A stretch of DNA of 64,000 nt from Nisaea sediminum (GTDB lineage Bacteria > Pseudomonadota > Alphaproteobacteria > Thalassobaculales > Thalassobaculaceae), in assembly GCF_014904705.1 (NCBI RefSeq), contig NZ_JACZCQ010000010.1, positions 232,951 to 296,950 on the forward strand, read 5' to 3'. Below, one piece after another: positions 42,978 through 50,085 of the stretch (its first letter is position 1; each line of letters starts with the position of its first letter). Position numbers and translations under genes: made by a program. The notes beneath the pieces are model-generated. The model saw only the letters and a program-made list of their open reading frames with translations. It had not been told where the DNA came from and made no database searches.

Positions 42978-44060
42978 ATGACAATGCGCGCTGCCTCCCT
43001 CCTGCTGGCCGGCGGCGCGATTCTGTTTGTGGCGATATGCCCGGTCTCGGCCACGACGATCCGCGAGGGAGCCGAGAGAGTTCTCGGCAAAGAGCCGGCA
43101 GCGGGCTCCGTGCTCGGGACTCTGATGTTCTATGACGCGGGTGAGGATCTTGCCGGCGGCGAAGGCGGGCTACCCTACGGTCCCGGAGATCGTGCGTGGG
43201 CCGAACGCTGCCTCGGGATCTACGATCTCTACCGTCAGCTCGGCGGGGAAAAGCCGGAAGGCCGTCTCCGCTTCCGGCGCGACGGCGCACGCTATTTCAT
43301 CTCCGTCAACGGGGCGCCCGGACGCTGGTTCGACGCGCCGGAAGCGGCATTGTCGGATTTGTTGCGGCTGTTGCTGGCGCGCAGCGCGGCGGTGCCGGAG
43401 GCCGTTGCCGCAATTGCCCGTTCCACGCCGGCGGATGCGTCTCTTGCCACTTTGGCCGCCGCGATCGACGAAGCATTCACCGATAGCGGCGGTCCAATCG
43501 TTCTCGATCCGGGCGGGGTCCGCACGCTGACTTTCGCCGCGGCCGATATCGCGGTCGGGACAGCCGGACTCGAGGTGCTTTCCGATCCGCTCGACGGCGG
43601 CGGCGTCATCGCCAGCGTCTCGGCCGTTGCGGGGGCGGAGGGCCGTCAGGCCGTTCTCGGATATCGGGAGGGTGTGCGGTTCCGTCCGGTTGCCGAACGC
43701 GACGTGTCGGTCCGCGACGGCGCCGCGCCCCGTGCGCCGGCGCAGGAGCCGTCCGCTCCCGTTGGGCCGATGCCTCTGCAGGACGGCATCGCGGCATCGA
43801 TCGCCCGCGCTGGGGAGACGGTCTGTTTCAGCATTCCCGCGACCGAGGGCAGCAGACTTGCCGTCACGTCGACCGGGCCGAGCGATGTCGAGGCGGTGCT
43901 GCTTTCGCCGGACGGCTCGGTCGTCGCCCGCAACGACGATGGCGGTGACGGGTACAATTTCGCGCTCGAAGCGGATCTGGCGGCGGGCATCTATACGCTC
44001 GAGGTCCGGCATTGCTGCGCCGGAACCGGGCCTTTCAGCCTCAGCGTCAGACAGGATTAG
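42978..44060 (+). CDS. Exported protein with C-terminal PPC domain
   Basis: 360 residues. A signal peptide (LLLAGGAILFVAICPVSAT, about residues 6 to 26) is followed by a novel middle region with no family I know. The last 90 residues form a bacterial pre-peptidase C-terminal (PPC) beta-sandwich: GETVCFSIPATEGSRLAV, LLSPDGSVVARNDDGGDG and AAGIYTLEVRHCCAG. PPC domains are frequent on exported hydrolases, including type II secreted ones. Lying five bases after the dehydrogenase gene and close to the secretion operon, it is a candidate substrate; that is inference. Confidence 0.65.
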   Translation: MTMRAASLLLAGGAILFVAICPVSATTIREGAERVLGKEPAAGSVLGTLMFYDAGEDLAGGEGGLPYGPGDRAWAERCLGIYDLYRQLGGEKPEGRLRFRRDGARYFISVNGAPGRWFDAPEAALSDLLRLLLARSAAVPEAVAAIARSTPADASLATLAAAIDEAFTDSGGPIVLDPGGVRTLTFAAADIAVGTAGLEVLSDPLDGGGVIASVSAVAGAEGRQAVLGYREGVRFRPVAERDVSVRDGAAPRAPAQEPSAPVGPMPLQDGIAASIARAGETVCFSIPATEGSRLAVTSTGPSDVEAVLLSPDGSVVARNDDGGDGYNFALEADLAAGIYTLEVRHCCAGTGPFSLSVRQD

Positions 44061-44064
44061 CTGG

Positions 44065-44096
44065 GCGTCGCCGTCTCCTGGTGGAAACGGCGACGC
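44065..44096. terminator. Strong hairpin between convergent genes
   Basis: A perfect 10-base stem, GCGTCGCCGT and ACGGCGACGC, with a 12-base loop lies in the 42-base gap between the PPC gene and the pentaheme gene. There is no clear U-tract on either strand, so termination may be inefficient or factor-assisted. Confidence 0.45.
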
Positions 44097-44102
44097 GCGT
44101 CG

Positions 44103-45425
44103 TCAGTTCGGAACCGGGATCGCCTCGATGGCGCTGCGGAAGCCCGCATAATCCCAAGCGTCGTATTTCGCCAAAGCCGCGAAAGCCTTGTCGAGCGGAT
44201 CCTTCGCAGCATCGGCCAGTTCGGTCATCCCCATCTGCGTGGCGGTGGAAAGCACAGAACCGATCGCCATGGTGGCCTGCTCGGCGCCCGCATAATCGGA
44301 GAATTCCGCGTTCTTCGCTTCCGTGATGAGGCCGGCCAGAAGCTTCGAGATGTCCGCCTTTCCAAACTTGTGCCCGGAGAACATCGAGACAAGGTCGCCT
44401 GTCGTCTGTTTCAGCTCTTTCGCCGCGGCGTGGAAGGCATCCACGCTTTCGGTGCTGGCCTTGTGCAGTTGTTTGGTCTGCTCGGCGAGCCTGGCGCCCT
44501 GGTCCGGATCGAGGCTGCTGACCAGCACGCGCAGCATCAGCAGGTTGGAATCGTCGAACCGGACCACCCCCGGGCCAAGGCCCGTGCTCGGGCGGGCCTG
44601 CCAGCGCGGCTCGGTCAGCGAATGGTGGCAGGCCTGGCAGTCGAAAAGCACCAGCTCGGGGAAGATCCCGTCCATGCCCCGCTTCGGGTCGAGCAGCGCG
44701 TCGATCCGGCGTTCCAGCGCGATCGCCTGGCCGATCGCCCAGGTCTGGATCCCGTTCGCCACCTGCTTGCGCTTGCGGTAATCGTCGTCCACCACGAAAT
44801 GCGCCGGCTGGATGGCGGTGAAGGTGTCGAGTTCGAAGCTCATGCGGGGATGTCCGGCACCCATGATCCGGTGCGTGACGAACTTGGTCTCATCGCCGAA
44901 ATGGCAGGAGAGACAAAGTTCGGCGCGCTTCACCGGATCCTCGGTCGGATACATGCCTGCGGCGACGTTCTCCGCATGTCCGGCGATGCCGGCGACATGC
45001 AGGCCGAGCCAGCGTTCCGCGCCGCCGTGACAGGCCTCGCAGCCGATCCCGTCGGAAATCTGGAACACCCTTCCGCGCGCCGCCGGAGCAACATTGTCGG
45101 CGTGGCAATCGAGGCAGACATCGGCTTCATGCGCGTTCGGCAGACCGAGATTTGCCGCGATCCGTTTCGAGGCATCGTTCATCAGGACGGTATAGGCCTT
45201 GGAGTGGCTGTCCTTCTGCGACCAGGTTACGTACTCGTTCTGCAGCACGGTCGATTTATCCCAGGCGGCGGCCGCGCCGTGGCAAGTGCTGCCGGCGCAG
45301 GAGGTGACGCCAAGATGAATGTCCGGCCTGTTCTGCGGGAGGTCAGGGGTGGCGAATCCATCCCGCACGCCCGCGGCAAGCAGCAGGACTGCGACGGTCC
45401 CAGTGACGAAAAAACGCTTCAGCAT
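44103..45425 (-). CDS. Pentaheme c-type cytochrome (cytochrome c554-like), exported
   Basis: A 440-residue periplasmic protein with a signal peptide (about residues 5 to 25). Five haem sites are seen: CAGSTCH (CX4CH, about residue 43), CLDCH, CEACH, CLSCH (all before residue 180) and CQACH (about 265), plus isolated His residues (SHSK, GHPRMSFE) as distal ligands. The C-terminal 170 residues are helical and haem-free. The order resembles cytochrome c554 and multiheme reductase subunits. The partner is unknown; it is about 1.4 kb from the larger multiheme cluster and on the other strand. Confidence 0.88.
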   Translation of the reverse strand: MLKRFFVTGTVAVLLLAAGVRDGFATPDLPQNRPDIHLGVTSCAGSTCHGAAAAWDKSTVLQNEYVTWSQKDSHSKAYTVLMNDASKRIAANLGLPNAHEADVCLDCHADNVAPAARGRVFQISDGIGCEACHGGAERWLGLHVAGIAGHAENVAAGMYPTEDPVKRAELCLSCHFGDETKFVTHRIMGAGHPRMSFELDTFTAIQPAHFVVDDDYRKRKQVANGIQTWAIGQAIALERRIDALLDPKRGMDGIFPELVLFDCQACHHSLTEPRWQARPSTGLGPGVVRFDDSNLLMLRVLVSSLDPDQGARLAEQTKQLHKASTESVDAFHAAAKELKQTTGDLVSMFSGHKFGKADISKLLAGLITEAKNAEFSDYAGAEQATMAIGSVLSTATQMGMTELADAAKDPLDKAFAALAKYDAWDYAGFRSAIEAIPVPN

Positions 45426-45495
45426 AGTCCCTCCGGAGCTCCCCGTCCGTTACTCTCATTTCGCCGTTCGGCTCTTCTTCGGCCGATGATAGCGC

Positions 45496-45849
45496 CTAAT
45501 GTTTTCCTTTTTGCTGTGCCCGGGCCTGCAGGTCCATCAAGGCACGTTCCGTTTCGGCATCGCCGGGACGTTCGATGGAGGCGGACACATAGGCCGATAC
45601 GGCTTCCTTCAGTTCGCCGGTTTCCGCATAGAGTGCACCGAGCCGCTTCATCGCTTCGACATCGCGCGGATTATTCTGCAGATGAACAAGAAGATTCTCG
45701 ATCTGCGCGTCGGGTAGAGACAGCGCGGATCCCACCGGTTGCGGTACCACATCCCGCGGCAAACCCGCGATCCAGGTCCCGGCGCCCACAAAGACGGAGC
45801 AAGCCGCGGCACTCGCGAGCAGAAGTGCTAGCGTATCGTTTCTCGACAT
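45496..45849 (-). CDS. Membrane-anchored TPR protein
   Basis: 117 residues. One N-terminal helix (LALLLASAAACSVFVGAGTWI, about residues 6 to 27) anchors about two TPR units (DVEAMKRLGALYAETGELKEAVSAYVSASIERPGDAET). This is the size and plan of the C-terminal half of CcmI/CycH-type cytochrome c biogenesis factors and of NrfG. Being 70 bases upstream of the pentaheme cytochrome on the same strand, it may help its maturation. That role is inferred from context. Confidence 0.7.
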   Translation of the reverse strand: MSRNDTLALLLASAAACSVFVGAGTWIAGLPRDVVPQPVGSALSLPDAQIENLLVHLQNNPRDVEAMKRLGALYAETGELKEAVSAYVSASIERPGDAETERALMDLQARAQQKGKH

Positions 45850-45930
45850 AATCCGCCCCGTTCGTTACGGGGAGTTTCACACCTTAAACTCGTGGGTGAC
45901 AAGAGCACGGGTAACGGGAGACGGGTTTTT

Positions 45931-46689
45931 TTGGCTGAAGAGCGCTTCATTCAGGGTGCGATTTCGTTGGTAGCGGCGCTCGCGATCGGCAGTTTTCTTG
46001 CCACTTGCGTCTCGCGCAGCGCCCGCAAGGCTCCCGTTTTCGGAGCCAGGCGATCGCATTGCGCAGAGTGCGGCGATCTGGTGCCGGTTTTCGCGCTCGT
46101 ACCGGTGCTCGGATACGTTGTATTGCGGGGGCGTTGCGCGACATGCGGGAACAAGATCGATCCATTGTTCCCGTTGATGGAGGCGATGAGTGCCATTGTT
46201 GTCGCATCCGCGCTGATCGAGGCGGATTGGACGTTCTCTCTCCTCACTGCCGGCGGTATCGCACTCGGGCTCGCGCTTGTCTTTCTTGGCTTTCACGATC
46301 TGCGCACCGGCCGGCTCCCGGATGTCGTCACTCTGCCTTTGCTGCTCGCCGGATTGGGATGTTCTTTCGCGGCGGGGCCGGTATCACCGGCCGAGAGCAT
46401 CGCCGGAGCAGCGCTCGGTGGCGGCGGCGCCTGGCTGGTCGGTTTCGCTTACCGGCGGTATCGGGGAATCGACGGGCTCGGATTGGGCGACGTGAAGATG
46501 ATCGCCGCGCTTGGTGCCTGGGTCGGCATCGGAGCCTTGCCGCTGACAATCCTGATGGCTTCCGGCGGGGCGCTTGCGGTGCTTGCCGGCACGGGAATCG
46601 CGGGCAAATCTATTGCGCGCAATGCCCGAATTTCCTTCGGTCCCTTCCTCGCGGTGGCGGGCTGGATCGCCTGGATTGCGGGCCTTTGA
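45931..46689 (+). CDS. gspO: Prepilin peptidase (A24 family)
   Basis: A 252-residue polytopic inner-membrane aspartyl protease that cleaves and N-methylates prepilins. The N-terminal cytoplasmic domain has two CxxC pairs (HCAECG and CATCG) for zinc. The first catalytic Asp is in GFHDLRTGRLPDVVT and the second in GLGLGDVKMIAALGAWVG. About eight membrane segments. It is needed for the GspG, I, J and K leaders and is the only candidate in the window, though 4 kb from the operon. The start is uncertain: TTG 45931 follows CGGGAG, while a GTG at 45892 is also in frame. Confidence 0.9.
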   Translation: MAEERFIQGAISLVAALAIGSFLATCVSRSARKAPVFGARRSHCAECGDLVPVFALVPVLGYVVLRGRCATCGNKIDPLFPLMEAMSAIVVASALIEADWTFSLLTAGGIALGLALVFLGFHDLRTGRLPDVVTLPLLLAGLGCSFAAGPVSPAESIAGAALGGGGAWLVGFAYRRYRGIDGLGLGDVKMIAALGAWVGIGALPLTILMASGGALAVLAGTGIAGKSIARNARISFGPFLAVAGWIAWIAGL

Positions 46690-46729
46690 CCGGGACGCAT
46701 CTTTGCGAGCAGCAAGAACGTCAAATTTT

Positions 46730-46770
46730 CATGTGATTTCAAGAACCTCATTTTTGACAGCATGTGAGTT
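46730..46770 (+). repeat. Direct repeat CATGTGA(T/G)TT over the cluster promoter
   Basis: CATGTGATTT at 46730-46739 and CATGTGAGTT at 46761-46770 match in 9 of 10 bases and are offset by 31 bases, about three helical turns. The second copy lies between the putative -35 and -10 boxes and the first lies upstream, an arrangement suited to a regulator binding one face of the DNA. Confidence 0.45.
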
Positions 46771-46782
46771 AACGCATATCGT
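46754..46782 (+). promoter_or_regulatory. Candidate promoter of the multiheme cluster
   Basis: TTGACA (46754-46759), 17 bases, TATCGT (46777-46782). The -35 is perfect and the -10 matches 4 of 6. It lies about 70 bases before the GTG start of the FAD/cNMP/FeS gene in the only sizeable gap on this side, so it probably drives the whole run to 60453. Confidence 0.5.
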
Positions 46783-46854
46783 CCTCTGGTAGTTAAAGGG
46801 CAATCAATAGTCCGAATAAACTTGAGAGATATGTCTGGGGTCTAGCGGTGAGCC

Positions 46855-49248
46855 GTGATTGATCGCTTTGAAATTGTGATCGTCGGATCTGGTCCCGCTG
46901 GGCTCAGCGCTGCCGGACGTGCGGCCGAACGAGGCATTCCGCATCTGTTGCTCGAGCGGACGGATCACGCCGCCGACACCATTTTCAAGTATCAGAAAAA
47001 GAAATTCGTGATGGCGACGCCCGATGTCATGCCGCTGCGCAGCGACATGAGTTTCGAGGCGGGGGTCCGCGAGGACATTCTCGGCACCTGGGACCGGGAA
47101 CTGGAAAATCTCGGGGTGAATATCCGCTACAGGGCCGAGGTGACCGGGATCAGCGGCCAGAAGGGCGATTTCACGGTCGCGCTGGCGAACGGCGAAACGG
47201 TCTCCGCCGGGCATGTGGTCCTTTCCATCGGACTGCAGGGAAACCTGCGCAAGCTCGGCGTTCCGGGAGACCAGTGGGAACGCGTGCAGTATCAGCTCGA
47301 CGATCCGCTGGAGTACGAGGACGAAACGATTGTCGTGGTCGGCGCGGGCGATGCGGCGATCGAGAATGCCATCGGGCTCGCGGCGCAGAACAATGTGGTG
47401 ATCGTCAACCGGCGCGACGAATTCGCGCGGGCGAAGGCGGGAAATCTCTCGCTGATCACGGAAGCGATCGAAAGCGGCAGGATCGAATGCTTCTACAATG
47501 CCGCACCGCTCAGCGTCGAACCGGGCCGGATCACGCTCAAAGTGCCGGAGGGTGAGAGTGTGGTGGCCTGCGACCGGGTCATCGCCCGTCTCGGAGCGAA
47601 TCCGCCGCGTAAGTTCGTTGAAGACTGCGGCATCGGGTTCGCGGGCGACGATCCGGGTGCGCTTCCCGAGCTGTCCCAGACTTACGAATCCTCTGTCCCC
47701 GGCCTCTACGTCATCGGTGCGCTGGCCGGCTACCCGCTGATCAAGCTGGCGATGAACCAGGGTTACGAGGTCGTCGAGACGATCATCGGTAACGAGGTGA
47801 AGCCCGCCGACGAGCCGCTCCTCGAGAACAAGTTCCGGACCCTCGGCAACGTCAAGGTCGAGGATGTCCTCGGCGCGATCCAGTCGAACGTGCCGCTGCT
47901 CTCTTCCATGACCATGCTCCAGCTTCGTGAGTTCATGATCGACAGTACGGTGCACCTGAAACAGCCCGGCGACGTGATCTTCGAGCGGAACGACTACACC
48001 AACAGCGTCTATTCCATCGTGAACGGCGCTGTCGATGTGCAGATCAATCCGGCGGACCCGAGCGAGGTTGTGACCCTAGGAGCGGGCTCTTTCTTTGGTG
48101 AAATGGGCCTGATCGCGGGCCGCCGCCGGACGGCGACGATCATCGCCCGCGAGCAGTGCTTCCTGGTCGAGACGCCGCGCCGCGCCATGCTGCGCCTGAT
48201 CAACTCCGTTCCGGCGGCGCGCCGGGTTCTGGACCAGGCCGCGATCTCGCGACAGATCCAGATGCATCTGGCGCCGAACATCGATCCGGAGATGCTGCGG
48301 GAGGTCGTGGAAACGGCCGAGATCGAGAGTTTCTCCGCGGGTGACACTGTGATCACCGAAGGCGAGACCAGCAACGATGTCTATCTGATCCGGACGGGCT
48401 CGATGACGGTGTCCCGCCGCATCGCCGGACGGGACATCGTGCTCTCGTATATCCCGGCCGGAAACTATATCGGCGAGATGGCCCTGCTCGGGAATACGCC
48501 GCGTTCGGCCACTGTGAAGGCGACGGTTGCCTCCGAGGCGATCAGGATCAACGCGGCGGCGTTCCGGAGCCTGCTGGACCGCGAACCCGATCTCCGGCGG
48601 GAGATCGAATCCCGGTTCCAGGACCGGCTGGTCGAGAACGTGCAGACGGAGACCCGGCCCGAGTCCGGCGACATCATCGACTTCCTGGTCAACCAGGGTG
48701 TCGGCGAGGCGACGGATATCCTGCTGATCGATGAGAGCCTCTGCGTCCGCTGCGATAATTGCGAGAAGGCCTGCGCGGAGACACATGGCGGTGTCTCGCG
48801 CCTCAACCGAGAAGCCGGCCCGACCTTCGGCACCCTGCATGTCCCGACCTCCTGCCGGCACTGCGAGCATCCGCATTGCATGGCGGACTGCCCGGCCGAT
48901 GCGATCCATCGTGCCCCGGACGGCGAGGTCTTCATCGACGACAAGTGCATAGGCTGCGGCAACTGCGCCCGCGACTGCCCGTATAACGTGATCCAGATGG
49001 CCTATCCGCGCCCGAAGAAGCCGGGGCTGCTGTCCTGGCTGATGTTCGGCAGCGGCCCCGGGCCGGGCGAGGACAAGCGCCCGATGGTGAAGCCGGACGG
49101 CGCGCGCGAATCGGCGGTCAAATGCGATATGTGCAAGGACGTCACCGGCGGCGCCTCCTGCGTCAGCGCCTGCCCGACGGGGGCCGCCATCCGGGTCAAG
49201 CCCGAGGAGTTCCTCTCCATTACCAACCTCGCACGGTTCGGGAGGTAG
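46855..49248 (+). CDS. FAD reductase / double cNMP-binding / 4x[4Fe-4S] fusion protein
   Basis: 797 residues, cytoplasmic. Residues 1 to about 325 are a thioredoxin-reductase-like FAD/NAD(P)H fold (IVGSGPAGLSAAG; VVVGAGDAAIENAIG) without the redox CxxC, so not a disulfide reductase. Two cyclic-nucleotide domains follow (about 350 to 470 and 490 to 600), each with an intact phosphate cassette: FGEMGLIAGRRRTATI and IGEMALLGNTPRSATV. From about 620 a DmsB-like ferredoxin module has four cysteine groups (CVRCDNC, CRHCEHPHC, CIGCGNC, CDMC). It likely feeds electrons between NAD(P)H and the membrane protein encoded next, under cAMP or cGMP control. The start is GTG. Confidence 0.88.
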   Translation: MIDRFEIVIVGSGPAGLSAAGRAAERGIPHLLLERTDHAADTIFKYQKKKFVMATPDVMPLRSDMSFEAGVREDILGTWDRELENLGVNIRYRAEVTGISGQKGDFTVALANGETVSAGHVVLSIGLQGNLRKLGVPGDQWERVQYQLDDPLEYEDETIVVVGAGDAAIENAIGLAAQNNVVIVNRRDEFARAKAGNLSLITEAIESGRIECFYNAAPLSVEPGRITLKVPEGESVVACDRVIARLGANPPRKFVEDCGIGFAGDDPGALPELSQTYESSVPGLYVIGALAGYPLIKLAMNQGYEVVETIIGNEVKPADEPLLENKFRTLGNVKVEDVLGAIQSNVPLLSSMTMLQLREFMIDSTVHLKQPGDVIFERNDYTNSVYSIVNGAVDVQINPADPSEVVTLGAGSFFGEMGLIAGRRRTATIIAREQCFLVETPRRAMLRLINSVPAARRVLDQAAISRQIQMHLAPNIDPEMLREVVETAEIESFSAGDTVITEGETSNDVYLIRTGSMTVSRRIAGRDIVLSYIPAGNYIGEMALLGNTPRSATVKATVASEAIRINAAAFRSLLDREPDLRREIESRFQDRLVENVQTETRPESGDIIDFLVNQGVGEATDILLIDESLCVRCDNCEKACAETHGGVSRLNREAGPTFGTLHVPTSCRHCEHPHCMADCPADAIHRAPDGEVFIDDKCIGCGNCARDCPYNVIQMAYPRPKKPGLLSWLMFGSGPGPGEDKRPMVKPDGARESAVKCDMCKDVTGGASCVSACPTGAAIRVKPEEFLSITNLARFGR

Positions 49249-49250
49249 GG

Positions 49251-50078
49251 ATGCACGAGGGGTTCCTGGTTCACAGCAATTTCAAGTTCCTGAAATGGGC
49301 GAGCGCGCTCTGCATCCTCTCGGCCGTCGCCTATGCGATTTACGATCCGCTCGACGTGCAGAGCGGCGGGACCTGGCTCGGCTACGGTCTCGGGACGATC
49401 GGTGCCCTGCTGATCGTCTGGCTGATGTGGTTCGGCATCCGCAAGCGACGCTACGGTGGCGCCTTTCGCCTGCGCTCCTGGCTCTCCGCTCATGTCTATC
49501 TCGGGCTCAGCCTGATCGTCGTCGCGACCCTGCATACCGGTTTTCAGCTCGGCTGGAACGTGCACACGCTCGCCTATGTGCTGATGATGCTGGTGATCGC
49601 GAGCGGCGCTTTTGGGATCTACACCTATGCCCGTTACCCGCGGATGATGACGGAAAATCGGCGCGGCCTTTCGCTTGACGAGTTCCTTAGCCAGATCGGC
49701 GATATCGACCGGGAATGCCGGCAGGTCTCCGCTAATCTGCCGGACGAGATCGCGGCGCTGGTGTTGAAGTCCAGCAACGAGACCCGGATCGGAGGCTCCT
49801 GCTGGAGACAGCTTTCCGGCAGGGATCGCAAATGTGCGGCCGCCGAGGCGTTCGAGGAGCTGCGTCGTGTGAGCACGAATGTCGGCCCGGAGCATGGACC
49901 GTCGGTGCGCAAGCTGCTGACGCTGATCGGCAAGAAATGCTCGCTACTGACGACTGTCCGGCGCGATATCCAGCTCAAGGCGCTGATGGACATCTGGCTG
50001 CATCTCCATGTGCCGCTGTCCTTCGCGCTGCTCGCTGCGCTGACCGCGCATATCATTTCCGTCTTCTACTACTGGTGA
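49251..50078 (+). CDS. Predicted diheme b-type membrane cytochrome
   Basis: 275 residues, about five membrane helices. Two helices carry histidines 14 residues apart: His81 and His95 (SAHVYLGLSLIVVATLH), and His253 and His267 near the C-terminus. This H-x13-H pattern is how bc1/b6f-type cytochromes hold two b haems between two helices. A cytoplasmic segment of about 115 residues (130 to 245), with three cysteines, separates them. I do not recognise a named family. It begins two bases after the FeS protein stop, so it is the obvious membrane partner passing electrons across the inner membrane. Confidence 0.7.
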   Translation: MHEGFLVHSNFKFLKWASALCILSAVAYAIYDPLDVQSGGTWLGYGLGTIGALLIVWLMWFGIRKRRYGGAFRLRSWLSAHVYLGLSLIVVATLHTGFQLGWNVHTLAYVLMMLVIASGAFGIYTYARYPRMMTENRRGLSLDEFLSQIGDIDRECRQVSANLPDEIAALVLKSSNETRIGGSCWRQLSGRDRKCAAAEAFEELRRVSTNVGPEHGPSVRKLLTLIGKKCSLLTTVRRDIQLKALMDIWLHLHVPLSFALLAALTAHIISVFYYW

Positions 50079-50085
50079 CCGGATC

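Noticed and set aside
41297..43090. Minus-strand open frame of 597 residues
   Set aside because: Lies opposite gspD and the alcohol dehydrogenase, which have clear motifs; a GC-rich third-position artefact.
46730..46775. CRP or FNR site upstream of the conduit cluster
   Set aside because: TGTGA half-sites occur, but neither has the TCACA or ATCAA partner at the proper distance; kept only as direct repeats.
46855..47850. Thioredoxin reductase call for the first conduit gene
   Set aside because: The redox-active CxxC between the two nucleotide folds is absent, and the chain continues into cNMP and ferredoxin modules.
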